From positions 1,426,001 through 1,490,000 of the forward strand of contig CP064976.1 in the NCBI GenBank assembly GCA_016699445.1: DNA of 64,000 nucleotides, given 5' to 3'. Both the position numbers and the translations under genes were made by a program. Source of the DNA: Deltaproteobacteria bacterium (GTDB lineage Bacteria > UBA10199 > JACPAL01 > GCA-016699445). The notes beneath the pieces were generated by a model. The model was not told the DNA's origin. It did not search any database and saw only the letters and a program-made list of their open reading frames with translations. This document shows, piece by piece, positions 35,546-44,467 of the stretch. The number at the start of each line of letters is the position of its first letter. Positions within the stretch are counted from its first letter, which is position 1.

Positions 35546-35617
35546 CTCCGGGGGCGGGATTCGAACCCGCGACCAAGTGATTAACAGTCACCTACTCTGC
35601 CGCTGAGCTACCCCGGA
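35546..35617 (-). tRNA. tRNA-Asn (anticodon GTT)
   Basis: A 72-base cloverleaf on the minus strand. Acceptor arm TCCGGGG/CCCCGGA, D arm GCTC/GAGT, anticodon stem GGTGA/TCACT with loop CTGTTAA (GTT), T arm GCGGG/CCCGC with TTCGAAT, and discriminator G. All stems pair completely. The 3' CCA is not encoded. A terminator follows immediately. Confidence 0.95.
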
Positions 35618-35781
35618 AAATGCTTTGCGGCTGCTATCAGAGGCTTTTTTTGAGTGCAACCTGAAATCCTAAGCATAAATTTAAATTTTCTATCCATTCC
35701 CCATTCCCCATTCCATAGAAGAATTCTGTCTTGACGATTGCTCGGAGAGTGATCACTCTCCAGACATCTTAAGGAGGCTTT

Positions 35782-36680
35782 ATGGCTTGGTTTAAAAGAA
35801 TATTTTTATTTTTAGCGGTCAATATCCTGGTTGTCGCGACTATTTCTATTTTGCTTCAAGTGCTTGGGGTGAAGCCTTATCTGACGCGCTATGGGATGGA
35901 TTATCAGTCGTTGGCGGTTTTTTGTCTGATTTGGGGTATGGGAGGCGCTTTTATTTCGCTTCTTTTGTCCAAACAAATGGCCAAGTGGATGATGGGTGTT
36001 CACATCATCGATGGAAATACTGGAAGTCGTGAAGAAAGGCTTCTGATTCAGATGATCCAGGGCCTTTCGCAAAAAGCAGGTCTTTCGAAAATGCCGGAAG
36101 TGGGGATTTATGAATCGCCCGAGATTAATGCTTTTGCAACAGGGCCTACAAGATCCAATTCTTTGGTCGCCGTCTCGCGTGGCCTTTTAAATCGTATGAA
36201 TGAGACTGAAATTGAAGGTGTCTTGGGTCATGAAATTACGCATATTGCTAATGGTGACATGGTGACGATGACGTTGCTTCAAGGTGTGGTGAATGCGTTT
36301 GTGATGTTTTTGGCTCGTGTGATTGCCTTTGCGATTGCTAACTCAGGCCGTGATCGTGAAGACCGTCGTGGGGGAGGGTCCTACTTCATGATCCAATTTG
36401 CTTTAGAAATGGTTTTTATGATTTTAGGCTCGATGATAGTTGCCGCCTTTTCGCGCTATCGTGAATTCCGCGCCGATGCCGGCAGTGCTCAAGTAGCCGG
36501 CCGCGAGAAAATGATCTCAGCCCTTCAGGCTTTGCAGCGTGTTTATGAATTGCCCATTCCTGAAAACACTGCTCCCGCATTTCAATCGATGAAAATCTCT
36601 TCGCATAAAGGGGTTTCCTAAGACTCTTTGCGTCACATCCTCCGCTTGAGGCGAGGATTGAGAGACTTCGTAAATTGTAA
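35782..36680 (+). CDS. htpX: HtpX-type membrane zinc metalloprotease, frameshifted near 3' end
   Basis: The frame from 35782 gives two N-terminal membrane segments, then GVLGHEITHIANGDM with the HEITH zinc site, two more membrane helices, and SRYREFRADAGSAQV. It stops early after MKISSHKGVS. One base lost in the GGGG run at 36610-36613 explains this: in the shifted frame the sequence continues GFLRLFASHPPLEARIERL to 36680, the expected HtpX C-terminus. Joined length is about 300 residues, normal for the family. HtpX degrades misfolded inner-membrane proteins together with FtsH. The ATG follows AAGGAGG, and an imperfect repeat GAGAGTGATCACTCTC (35740-35756) lies just upstream. Confidence 0.88.
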
Positions 36681-36724
36681 TTTATAGAAGAAACTTTTTC
36701 CTTCCTTAAACCGATAACCTATCC

Positions 36725-37135
36725 ATGATATATTTTCGATCTACACCGGATTGTTTAAAAGTAGTTCCACCTTCAACTGTTGAAGGTATTAATGTTCCTG
36801 TAGTGGCTACAGCTATTTTCTCAACAGCTCAGAAAATTAATGAGTATGTGGCTGCAGCCGTCGGATTTTTAGCAAAAAATTTATCTTTAGGTGTTGAGTC
36901 TAAAGTTCTCCTTTGGAGAGCTCTTGCTAAAGAGATTGAGTGTAGAGCTCCTGGTTTTGTATCAGATTTCTTTTGGGATAAAGATGGTAACTATGTCTTC
37001 GCAGGCGCTCTAAACGAGGGTGCTATTCTTGTAATTAACCCAAAAAATGGAGATATTTTTACAGGTAAGATACCAGGTGGATTCTTAGGCTTAGGAATAG
37101 ATACGGCGATGGCAAATTTAAGACCGATTTCTTAA
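36725..37135 (+). CDS. Orphan protein, 136 aa
   Basis: 136 residues, not recognised. It is moderately hydrophobic in the middle (FSTAQKINEYVAAAVGFLAK) and ends with a Gly-rich, strand-like NEGAILVINPKNGDIFTGKI segment. Composition (AT-rich, many Val/Ile codons in AU-rich form) resembles the orphans near 4-6 kb and 11 kb more than its neighbours. A palindrome lies at codons 15-21. The ATG at 36725 lacks a clear ribosome binding site. The 3' end overlaps the convergent DcrB-like gene by four bases. Function unknown. Confidence 0.55.
   Translation: MIYFRSTPDCLKVVPPSTVEGINVPVVATAIFSTAQKINEYVAAAVGFLAKNLSLGVESKVLLWRALAKEIECRAPGFVSDFFWDKDGNYVFAGALNEGAILVINPKNGDIFTGKIPGGFLGLGIDTAMANLRPIS
36769..36787. 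repeat. Palindrome in the 5' part of the orphan gene
   Basis: ACCTTCAAC-T-GTTGAAGGT is a perfect 9-base inverted repeat around one base. It lies 44 bases into the coding sequence and could pair in the mRNA or bind a regulator. It may simply be chance. Confidence 0.35.
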
Positions 37136-37620
37136 TTAAACTTCAACGTCTTCAAGAAATTTTGAAAAGGTCGGAAGTAGAGGTCGAATTGATCAGCCGG
37201 AAAGCTTCCCGTTAAATTGAGGGCAAGAAGGTCTTTCATCAGAGTCAATTGGACTTGTTTGACGATTTGTCCGGGCTTGATGTCTGGCGGAGGGGCGCCT
37301 TGAGGTTGTTGGGCTGCAAGCATTTGCTTCATGGCAGAGACGTCCCATGTGCAGACCATTTGAATGCCAGGGACGCCAGCGACAACCACGTCACGTTCGT
37401 CGTTCACTTGAAAATCACGGATACCGCGATTGGTGATTGACTGCTTGATGCGATCAAAATACTGACGCAGAGGAATTGGCTGAGGCAATCTCTCTTTGGT
37501 CATGATGATGTTTGGTTTTACGTTCTTATCCGGAGAAGGAATTGTGAAAGTCATCATTCCTTGGTCTTGCCAGTTGGCTGGAATTTCGAACTCGATATCA
37601 TTAACAATAATTTTTCCCAT
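37132..37620 (-). CDS. DcrB/DUF1795-related protein
   Basis: 162 residues starting MGKIIVNDIEFEIPANWQDQ. The pattern of a short strand followed by EIPANWQDQG, then IIMTKERLPQP and LRQYFDRIKQSI, matches the DUF1795/DcrB-related family (PsbP-like fold). Members are periplasmic or cytoplasmic proteins of unknown function, sometimes next to type VI secretion genes, which are absent here. No signal peptide with this start, though an in-frame extension reaches 37734. I chose 37620 because the extension overlaps the divergent pseudouridine-synthase start and is not conserved in character. Confidence 0.6.
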   Translation of the reverse strand: MGKIIVNDIEFEIPANWQDQGMMTFTIPSPDKNVKPNIIMTKERLPQPIPLRQYFDRIKQSITNRGIRDFQVNDERDVVVAGVPGIQMVCTWDVSAMKQMLAAQQPQGAPPPDIKPGQIVKQVQLTLMKDLLALNLTGSFPADQFDLYFRPFQNFLKTLKFN

Positions 37621-37677
37621 AGTTTTTGGAAGGTAGCATCGATAGGACTGGCTTGAAAAGCATTTTTTGAAAAAATT

Positions 37678-38634
37678 ATGAAACAAGATAACACACCGAG
37701 TCAGAATACGTATCAAGTGGCGAGTCTTTATCACGGGCAGAGGATTGATCGTGTGATCCAGTCAATGACGGCCATGAGTCGTAAAAAAGTAAAAGCTTTA
37801 TTGGATCATGGTCAGGTTTGGGTGAATCAAAAGAAGATCGTGATTGCGTCTTGGGAAGCTAAAAAGGGCGATAAGATTGAGATTCGTACCAAAGAAGAGC
37901 TTTCGGAAAATCCTATCAGCGCCGATGAATATTTTTTAAAAGTCGTGCATCACGATAAGGATATTTTGGTCGTTGAGAGGGATGCCGGTGTCCCTTGTGA
38001 GACTTCGCTCATTTCCACACGACCGACATTAGTCGCTATTATCAATGCTTATTTGAAGCGTCGTTATAAACATTTGCCCCATCATTATGTGGGTCTTGTG
38101 CATCGGTTGGATCAGGATACGTCTGGTCTTATGGTGTATTCTCTCAGTAAAGACGCAAATAAAATTATTTCCCAATTTAAAAAGCATACCATTCAAAGAA
38201 AATATTTGGCGATTGTGCAAGGCTCTTTAAAAAAGAGTGAAGGAACTATTAAGAGCTATTTGAAAAAGAGTGAGCTTCTTAAAGGTGGAAAAAAAGTCAC
38301 AGAGTCCACTGAAGAATCAGGTCAATTGGCTGTGACACAGTACCGATTGATTGAATGTTATCCCCGAGCGTCTTTGGTGGAGTTGACCTTAAACACCGGT
38401 CGCACACATCAAATCCGTGTGCATATGGCGAGCTTGGGGCATCCTGTGATTGGCGATAAGGTGTATGGAGCTAAGCCAAAAGGTGATGAACGATTAATTT
38501 CATTCCCAAGACAAGCCCTCCACGCAAGCTACTTGGCCTTTTATCATCCTATCACCAGTGAGCCGATGGAGTTTAAGTCAGAACTTCCCAAAGACTTGAA
38601 GAAGCTTCTGATCAAGCTTCGAAAATCAGTCTAG
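37678..38634 (+). CDS. RluA/RluD-family pseudouridine synthase
   Basis: 318 residues. An S4 RNA-binding domain (residues ~15-75: RIDRVIQSMTAMSRKKVKALL) precedes the catalytic domain with GLVHRLDQDTSGLMVYS, the RLD active-site aspartate motif. Later come TGRTHQIRVHMASLGHPVIG and a C-terminal KxLR segment. The N-terminal S4 places it with the RluC/RluD/YhcT types that modify 23S rRNA or tRNA; the exact position is not decided. The 3' end overlaps the convergent Rsm22-like gene by nine bases. Confidence 0.92.
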   Translation: MKQDNTPSQNTYQVASLYHGQRIDRVIQSMTAMSRKKVKALLDHGQVWVNQKKIVIASWEAKKGDKIEIRTKEELSENPISADEYFLKVVHHDKDILVVERDAGVPCETSLISTRPTLVAIINAYLKRRYKHLPHHYVGLVHRLDQDTSGLMVYSLSKDANKIISQFKKHTIQRKYLAIVQGSLKKSEGTIKSYLKKSELLKGGKKVTESTEESGQLAVTQYRLIECYPRASLVELTLNTGRTHQIRVHMASLGHPVIGDKVYGAKPKGDERLISFPRQALHASYLAFYHPITSEPMEFKSELPKDLKKLLIKLRKSV

Positions 38635-39841
38635 TTTCTGAATCACCGTGTCTTTGTAAATACGTGCCTGCTTTTCCATTTTTACTAAATCCCCACGTTC
38701 GAGTTGATCGAAAAGATGATTGTTAAAGGCTTCGTCTTTATCCTGCCGCATAGCACGGAGGAGGTGAGGGAGATTGCCGGGTCCGCAGAGGAGGCGTTCG
38801 GTTTTTCCTTTGGAATTGAGCGGGCCTGAAACAACACGCCACTCTTGGTTAGAATAGGTTTTGGGTTTTTTGCCTAAGAGAAGAAAAGAACATTTAAGAT
38901 ATTCTTTTTTAATACCGGCCAAATGATCGAGTTTGGCAATCCAATCGGGGATTCTCCAATCGATGTAGGTGTGGCACCAGTCGCGATTGTTTTCAGCCAG
39001 CATGGGACATTCTCTTTGGTGAAGGCAGGGCGAGAGTATTGAAATGACTTCGTGGGTGATCAGCTCGTCATGAAGTTTCATGAGCTCGCGAGATGTGAGG
39101 CGGAGAGCGGGCTCCATCAAGAATATTTTTCCGGACTCATCTTGATATTTTTGCAGACCTTCCACCAGATGCAGACGTTTTTCTCGAGGGAATTCATTCA
39201 AAAAATTGAGAGCGAAAATTAGATCAAATTTTTGATTGGGAAGCAGTTGAGAGATCTTTTGATTAAAGAGATTTCCAACAATGATTTGAACCGTGGAAGA
39301 GATTTTTTTGTCCGGGAATTTTTTTCTTAATTCGTTGAGTAAACTATCATGAAAAGCTTGAGCATCTTGTAAGGCCAATCGATTTTGATCGATCAATGTC
39401 CAGTGCATTTCTAAAGATTCTGCTTCAGGAAGAAGGGATTCTTCCACAGCTTGAAACGTTCCCATGAGAGCCGTCCCGGGACCACAGCCTAAATCAAGAA
39501 AGCGAAGGGAGATGTTTTTAGAGGGAGTGAGCGCTTGAGTCCTTTGAAGAAGGCTGGTGACTTTGAGGGCATTTACGGGAAGGAAATACAAAATATAACC
39601 TGACCGGTATTCTTTTTGATTGAGATAATTTTGAGGGAGCGAGCTGCGCTCTTGTGTGAAGGCTTCACTCAATTCGCGAATTCCTTTGGCAAAAAAACGA
39701 TAATCCCCTTCGGTAAATTCGGGTTTATCTGCAAAATTTTCTTTTCGTGTGCCGACAAAAAATTTTTTTGACGTACTTTTTGATCATGTATTCCCAATGA
39801 GCTGGAATCGTCGGAAGCGATTGGGTTTTCTTATAAGCCAT
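38626..39841 (-). CDS. Rsm22-like SAM-dependent methyltransferase, frameshifted N-terminus
   Basis: The main frame starts at 39672 but a full N-terminus lies upstream in another frame: ATG 39841 gives MAYKKTQSLPTIPAHWEYMI, and the intended path is VKKFFVGTRKENFADKPEFTEGDYRFFAKGIRELSEAFTQER. The break is at the T7/A6 run 39757-39769 (one base too many, or two too few). The domain has FLDLGCGPGTALMG (SAM loop I), FALNFLNEFPREKRL and a late Cys cluster, CLHQRECPML and DWCHTYIDW. That pattern matches Rsm22, a ribosomal small-subunit methyltransferase-like factor of mitochondria and bacteria. The Cys residues may bind a metal or Fe-S. Role in ribosome assembly inferred. Confidence 0.7.
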
Positions 39842-39956
39842 AGGGAAGAGCCTGTATCTGAGAGGGAAAAATGATTCAAAGCTTAATTGTGAACATCTGC
39901 TTGCGCAGTTTTGAAACCTTGCTTATGTTGCGGGCCTAACAAAAAAGGAGATAGTC

Positions 39957-40376
39957 ATGAAGAAATTAGTTTTTGGAATTCTCGTTACACTCTTTACCAC
40001 ACAATTATTAGCTGCTGGAGGCAAAATGGTCACAACACCCACAGGATTAAAATACGAAGATGCAAAAATCGGAGAAGGTGCTGAGGCCACAAAAGGCAAG
40101 CAAGTCTCTGTGCATTACACGGGATGGCTCAATGAAAAAGGTCAAAAGGGAAAGAAGTTTGATAGTTCTCTCGATCGTGGACAACCCTTTCAATTTGGCT
40201 TGGGTGCTGGAATGGTGATTCAAGGTTGGGATGAAGGTGTGGCCGGGATGAAAATCGGCGGTAAGCGCACACTCTATATTCCTTCAAAATTGGGCTATGG
40301 AGCTCAAGGTGCTGGTGGGGTGATTCCTCCAAATGCGGATCTTATTTTTGATGTCGAATTATTAGGCGTGAAGTAA
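39957..40376 (+). CDS. Exported FKBP-type peptidyl-prolyl isomerase
   Basis: 139 residues with a signal peptide (KKLVFGILVTLFTTQLLAAG). The FKBP domain is complete: VSVHYTGWL, FDSSLDRGQPFQFGLG, VIQGWDEGVAGM and GYGAQGAGGVIPPNADLIF carry the active-site aromatic and Asp positions. It would catalyse proline cis-trans isomerisation during folding in the periplasm. The ATG at 39957 follows AAGGAGAT. It stands alone between two convergent or divergent genes. It is the small single-domain FkpA/Mip-like type without a dimerisation arm. Confidence 0.92.
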   Translation: MKKLVFGILVTLFTTQLLAAGGKMVTTPTGLKYEDAKIGEGAEATKGKQVSVHYTGWLNEKGQKGKKFDSSLDRGQPFQFGLGAGMVIQGWDEGVAGMKIGGKRTLYIPSKLGYGAQGAGGVIPPNADLIFDVELLGVK

Positions 40377-40377
40377 T

Positions 40378-40569
40378 TTAAGTTTCGATTTGAGGTTTTT
40401 TCTTGTTGGATTTTTGTCCATAGCCATAAGGGCAATGCCGACATCCACTTTCGCAGCAGTAACCTCGATTGAAAAGATAGTCGGCAGTTAAGACCATCTT
40501 CCCATCGGGATCATAGTAAAAATCTTTTCCTTCTTTTAAGGACTGATTGTTTGGATCCTGTGATGACAT
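40378..40569 (-). CDS. DUF5522 Cys-rich small protein
   Basis: 63 residues. TADYLFNRGYCCESGCRHCPY has the YLxxRGYCCxxxCxxCPY pattern of the DUF5522 family, four cysteines that probably bind zinc or an Fe-S cluster. The rest is a short acidic N-terminus and a Lys-rich tail. The biochemical role is unknown. The start ATG at 40569 lies near the terminator of the tRNA-Leu operon, so this gene needs its own promoter or read-through. It abuts the convergent FKBP gene (one base). Confidence 0.85.
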   Translation of the reverse strand: MSSQDPNNQSLKEGKDFYYDPDGKMVLTADYLFNRGYCCESGCRHCPYGYGQKSNKKKPQIET

Positions 40570-40585
40570 AAATTGAATATGAAAT

Positions 40586-40615
40586 AAAAAAGCCCTAGCT
40601 AGCTAGGGCTTTTTT
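40586..40615 (-). terminator. Intrinsic terminator of the gapA-secG-tRNA-Leu operon
   Basis: AAAAAGCCCTAGCT followed directly by AGCTAGGGCTTTTT is a fully symmetric hairpin with U-tract on either strand. On the minus strand it lies 4 bases past the tRNA-Leu 3' end. Confidence 0.85.
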
Positions 40616-40619
40616 ATTA

Positions 40620-40701
40620 TGCCGGGAGGGGGACTCGAACCCCCATGGGTTACCCCATACGCACCTCAAACGTACGTGTCTGCCAGTTCCACCATCCCGG
40701 C
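40620..40701 (-). tRNA. tRNA-Leu (anticodon GAG)
   Basis: An 82-base class II tRNA on the minus strand. Acceptor GCCGGGA/TCCCGGC with discriminator A, anticodon stem TACGT/GCGTA, loop TTGAGGT (GAG), a variable arm ATGGGGTAACCCAT, and T arm GGGGG/CCCCC with TTCGAGT. The long variable arm confirms class II. CCA is not encoded. It is downstream of secG on the same strand, a frequent gene order. Confidence 0.93.
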
Positions 40702-40719
40702 TTAAAAAAGAAATGCCCC

Positions 40720-41082
40720 CTACTTTTTCTCTTCTGGTTTTGTCAATGGAGCAGAAGAGGGGGTTGTTGAGGGAGTTTCGATAGGGGCTGCTTCTGAAGC
40801 AGGTTGAGCTGATGCAGGAATAGCCACTTTTTCAAAAACAGATTGAGACGCTTTTTTTCGTGAAATAACGACCAAACTTAATGACGTGATCATAAAGCCA
40901 ATCGCCACAAAAGTTGTAATTTTATTAAGGAATGTCGCAGCTCCACGAGGGCCAAAAAGAGCTTGAGAACTTCCAGCTCCAAAAGCTGCTCCAACATCAG
41001 CGCCTTTTCCTGCTTGGAGCAAGATGACGATGATGAGGAAAATACAGAGGCAAAAATGAATAATCGTTAACAACGTTTCCAT
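40720..41082 (-). CDS. secG: Preprotein translocase subunit SecG
   Basis: 120 residues. Two membrane helices: LTIIHFCLCIFLIIVILLQ and FVAIGFMITSLSLVVI, joined by AGKGADVGAAFGAGSSQALFGPRGAATFL, the conserved SecG loop (split as AGKGADVG and LFGPRGAATFL). A Pro/Ser/Ala-rich tail follows. SecG assists SecYE protein translocation at the inner membrane. It sits after tpiA (26-base gap) and before tRNA-Leu, the classical gap-pgk-tpi-secG-leu arrangement. Confidence 0.95.
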   Translation of the reverse strand: METLLTIIHFCLCIFLIIVILLQAGKGADVGAAFGAGSSQALFGPRGAATFLNKITTFVAIGFMITSLSLVVISRKKASQSVFEKVAIPASAQPASEAAPIETPSTTPSSAPLTKPEEKK

Positions 41083-41108
41083 AGATATCCTTTAAAAGTT
41101 GGAGGTCC

Positions 41109-41876
41109 TTAACTACTTGAATGCCGAGATTCAATGATTTTTAAGAATTTTTCAGGAAAAAGGCTGGCTCCACCAACCAGAAGACCGTCAATATTGGGAA
41201 TTCTTAAAAAGATTCCCGAATTTTCACTATTCACACTACCACCATAAAGAATTCGCATCGTATTGGCTGTCGGTGCGTCGTAGAGACGGCCCAAGTAATT
41301 TCGGATAAAGTAAGCTGCTGATTCAATTTCTTTTTCAGTGGGTGTTTCGCCGCTGCCAATGGCCCAGACAGGTTCGTAGGCGACAACAATATTCTTCGCT
41401 TCACTCATTGGAATAGCACTCAGAGCTTTTTTGAGTTGGCTCTCCAAAACATTTTCTGTTTTTCCAGAAGCTCTCTGATCCCGCGTCTCGCCGATGCATA
41501 GAATGGGAATAAGTTCTTGAGCCACTGCGGACGCTACTTTTTTACAAACGGCTTCATCAGTTTCGGCAAAATACTGACGACGTTCCGAATGCCCAATAAT
41601 GACATAATCACAGGCAATTTCTTTTAAAAAGACGCCCGAGATTTCTCCTGTATAAGCTCCTTCAGCTTCCCAATGCATGTTTTGAGCCGCAAGTTTGATC
41701 GTGGGCATTTCTTGAAGCATGACATAAGCTGAATAAAGAGAGGTAAAAGGAGGTGCGACGACAACGTCGACTTCAGGGGATTCAAGTTTGTGATGCAGTT
41801 CGGTGATGAGTTTTAAAGTCTCTTCAACCGTACCATTCATCTTCCAGTTGCCAACTATGATGGGTTTTCGCGCCAT
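41109..41876 (-). CDS. tpiA: Triosephosphate isomerase
   Basis: 255 residues. GNWKMNGT (Lys13-equivalent), VIIGHSERRQYF (catalytic His), VVAYEPVWAIGSG (catalytic Glu), and ILYGGSVNSENS are the standard TIM motifs in the right order. It interconverts dihydroxyacetone phosphate and glyceraldehyde 3-phosphate. ATG at 41876, after GAGGATC. The 49-base gap to pgk carries a GC-rich palindromic repeat, so pgk-tpiA coupling may be weaker than gapA-pgk. Confidence 0.97.
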   Translation of the reverse strand: MARKPIIVGNWKMNGTVEETLKLITELHHKLESPEVDVVVAPPFTSLYSAYVMLQEMPTIKLAAQNMHWEAEGAYTGEISGVFLKEIACDYVIIGHSERRQYFAETDEAVCKKVASAVAQELIPILCIGETRDQRASGKTENVLESQLKKALSAIPMSEAKNIVVAYEPVWAIGSGETPTEKEIESAAYFIRNYLGRLYDAPTANTMRILYGGSVNSENSGIFLRIPNIDGLLVGGASLFPEKFLKIIESRHSSS

Positions 41877-41892
41877 AAAAAGATCCTCTTCT

Positions 41893-41925
41893 AAACCCTC
41901 CCCCCTTGCGGGGATGGGTAGGGGC
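41893..41925. repeat. GC-rich palindromic spacer element between pgk and tpiA
   Basis: A C-run/G-run hairpin: CCCC-TTGC-GGGG at its centre (41902-41914) with further CCCT/GGG around it. It resembles, without being identical to, the C/G-run palindrome inside macB (16489-16511), so both could be members of one family of dispersed C/G-run repeats. It might slow transcription between the two genes. Confidence 0.4.
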
Positions 41926-43115
41926 TTAGGGTTCTAAAGCTTTTAATCCCGGCAATTCTCGCCCTTCTAAATATTCAAGAGTCGCTCCACCACCGGTGGA
42001 AAGATGTGTAATCTTATCAGAGACACCACTTTTCTGAACAGCCGCCACACTTTCGCCTCCACCGACAACAGATTCAGCACCAGAGTCCGCAATGGCTTTA
42101 GCTACGGACATAGTGCCTGTGGCAAAAAGAGGTATTTCGAAAACACCCATAGGTCCATTCCAAAAAATGGTCTTGGCGCCTTGAAGAATTTCCCGATAGC
42201 GCGCTTGTGTTGCAGGTCCAATATCCAGTCCCATATCTGTGGGTTTCAATTTAGTTACAATCTGTGTTGAGACATCAGCAGCTACTTTATCTGCAACTAC
42301 ATGATCTTGAGGAAGATATACTGGAATATTATAATTTTTTGCTTTTTCCAAAATTCGTTCTGCTAAGTGGATCTTATCCATCTCAACTAATGAGTTTCCG
42401 ATTTCAATGCCTTGAGCACGTAGAAATGTATAAACCAAACCACCACCCAAAAGCAGTCCGTCTACTTTGGTGATCAGATTTTCAATCAAGCCAATTTTGT
42501 CTGAAACCTTGGCTCCACCCAAGACAGCATAGAAAGGTTTTGCAGGATTTTTGCTCAATTTTTCCAAAAATTGGACTTCTTTGGCGACGAGAAACCCCAT
42601 TCCCTTTTCTGAAAAGTAAGACACCATTCCTGATGTGGAGGCATGTGCCCGGTGTAAAACTCCAAAAGCATCGGAGATATACACTTGAGCCAGCTGTGCT
42701 AACGCTTGAGAAAAGTTAGGGTCATTAGCCTCTTCTTCAGGATGAAATCGAAGATTTTCAAGAAGGAGGATATCTCCGTCTTTGAGTTCCAGAGCGAGTT
42801 TTTTAACAGCATCCCCAATGCAGTCTTCAGGAAAAATGACATCTTTGCCTAAAAGTTGGGAAAGCCGTTCAGCCACAACTTCTAAACTATATTTTGATTC
42901 TTTTCCTTTGGGTCGTCCTAGATGAGAACCAATGATGATCTTAGCTTTTGATCCAGAAGATATTGAATCGTGGGAAGTGCTTCACGGATTCGTGTATCAT
43001 CTAATATTTTTTTAGGATCTGATTTGTCGCGAGGGATGTTGAAATCCACCCGTAAAAAAACGCGTTTTCCAGAAACTTGAAGCTGGGTGATAAGGAGGGG
43101 AGATTTGTTTGCCAT
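41926..43115 (-). CDS. pgk: Phosphoglycerate kinase, frameshifted
   Basis: The N-terminal frame (43115-42918) carries RVFLRVDFNIPRD, DDTRIREALPTI and stops after LLDQK. The second frame runs from the shift onward with AKIIIGSHLGRPKGK, GLLLGGGLVYTFLRAQG, WNGPMGVFE and STGGGATLEYLEG, the C-terminal nucleotide domain. One base lost near 42945 (GG read as G) breaks the frame between QK and AK. Joined length is about 397 residues, normal. The reaction is 1,3-bisphosphoglycerate plus ADP to 3-phosphoglycerate plus ATP. As an essential glycolytic enzyme inside gapA-pgk-tpiA, a real inactivation is unlikely; a sequence error is the simplest reading. Confidence 0.92.
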
Positions 43116-43122
43116 AAAACGA

Positions 43123-44148
43123 TTATAGGGTTTGGCCGACCATGGTGGCCAAGTCGATCATTCGGTGTGAAAAACCTGTTTCATTATCATACCAGGCCAT
43201 CACTTTTACCATGTGTTCACCAACAACGTTGGTCAATGCCGTATCAATGTGTGTTGATTCCCAGGTTCCATTAAAATCAATCGAGACTAAGGGTTCTTCA
43301 GAACAAGCCAAAATTCCATTTAAAGAGCCTTTGGCTGCGGCTCTAAAGGCATCGTTGACCGCTTCTTTTGTTGCTGGCTTTTGCGTGATGACAACAAGAT
43401 CCACCATAGAGACATTGGGAGTCGGAACACGAATGGCCACACCATCCATTTTGCCGGCAAGTTCTGGCATGACAATGCCGATCGATTTTGCAGCACCCGT
43501 GGTTGTGGGAATCATCGAAAGAGCTCCTGCCCGTGCACGACGCAAGTCTTTATGGTACTTATCCAAAATCTTTTGGTCGTTGGTGTAGGAATGAATGGTG
43601 GTCATAAACCCTTTTTCAATCCCAAAATTATCATGCAAAACTTTTGAAACAGGAGCCAAACAATTGGTCGTACAAGAAGCATTTGAAAGAATATGATGTT
43701 TGGAAGGATCGTAATTCTTGTCATTGACACCTAAGACAATAGTTAAATCTGGATTTTTAGCAGGTGCAGAGATGATGACTTTTTTAGGGCCTGTCTTTAA
43801 ATGCAAGGCGGCGGCGTCGCGTTCTGTAAACTTTCCGGTACATTCCAGAACAATATCAACTTTCTGTTCACCCCAAGGTGTCTGATCCGCTTCGCGAGTG
43901 GAGGAGAGTGCAATGCGGTGAGTTTTCCCGATAATAAGACTGTCTTTTCCCTCGGCCTGGAGATCTGTATGAAGACGTCCATGAACTGAATCATACTTGA
44001 GGAGATGTGCAAAAGAAGAAGCCTCTGTCTTGTCATTGATCATGACAATGTCGATGTCTTCAAAGTTTCTTTCAACCCAAGCCGAAATTATTCCTTTTCC
44101 AATCCGACCCAGACCATTGATTCCAATACGGGGTTTTTTCTTAGACAT
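43123..44148 (-). CDS. gapA: Glyceraldehyde-3-phosphate dehydrogenase
   Basis: 341 residues. GINGLGRIGKG (NAD loop), SNASCTTNCLAPV (catalytic Cys), the His in TTIHSYTNDQ, and WYDNETGFSHR are complete. It oxidises glyceraldehyde 3-phosphate to 1,3-bisphosphoglycerate with NAD. Asp in VMINDKTE at the NAD adenine-ribose site suggests NAD rather than NADP preference. It starts the operon gapA-pgk-tpiA-secG-tRNA-Leu (7-base gap to pgk). Confidence 0.97.
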   Translation of the reverse strand: MSKKKPRIGINGLGRIGKGIISAWVERNFEDIDIVMINDKTEASSFAHLLKYDSVHGRLHTDLQAEGKDSLIIGKTHRIALSSTREADQTPWGEQKVDIVLECTGKFTERDAAALHLKTGPKKVIISAPAKNPDLTIVLGVNDKNYDPSKHHILSNASCTTNCLAPVSKVLHDNFGIEKGFMTTIHSYTNDQKILDKYHKDLRRARAGALSMIPTTTGAAKSIGIVMPELAGKMDGVAIRVPTPNVSMVDLVVITQKPATKEAVNDAFRAAAKGSLNGILACSEEPLVSIDFNGTWESTHIDTALTNVVGEHMVKVMAWYDNETGFSHRMIDLATMVGQTL

Positions 44149-44194
44149 AGTGTCAGGCGCCGCTAGCCGATGATGTTTTGAGCGTCAACCATAA

Positions 44195-44467
44195 CTAACG
44201 GCCTCTCTTGGACATTTCTTCTTCGCAGTATTTTTTATAAATAATGTCCCATTCACGACTTCCTTCAAAGACACCACGCTTTAAAGAGGCGATTTTGGCT
44301 CTTGCAATGTCATCCACTTCATCTTCTATTTTGAAATAATCATGGAGCATCTTCTTCAACTCTCGAAGTGTCTTATCTTCATCGGGATAATCCACCAGCA
44401 TATCATTATAGATGCCGTCATGAATCAAATGCGCTAAATGTGAAATACGGTCTTCTGAAAATTTCAT
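44195..44467 (-). CDS. DUF507 family protein, copy 1
   Basis: 90 residues, helical and acidic. FSEDRISHLAHLIHDGIYND and the final segment SREWDIIYKKYCEEEMSKRG match the DUF507 pattern (the RGS-x-EWDI-Y element is characteristic). The family has no assigned function and is known mainly from deltaproteobacteria, Aquificae and relatives. It overlaps the upstream DUF507 gene by four bases, so the two are translated together and may form a heterodimer. It is on the strand of the gapA operon but 47 bases ahead of it, so may be its leader. Confidence 0.75.
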   Translation of the reverse strand: MKFSEDRISHLAHLIHDGIYNDMLVDYPDEDKTLRELKKMLHDYFKIEDEVDDIARAKIASLKRGVFEGSREWDIIYKKYCEEEMSKRGR

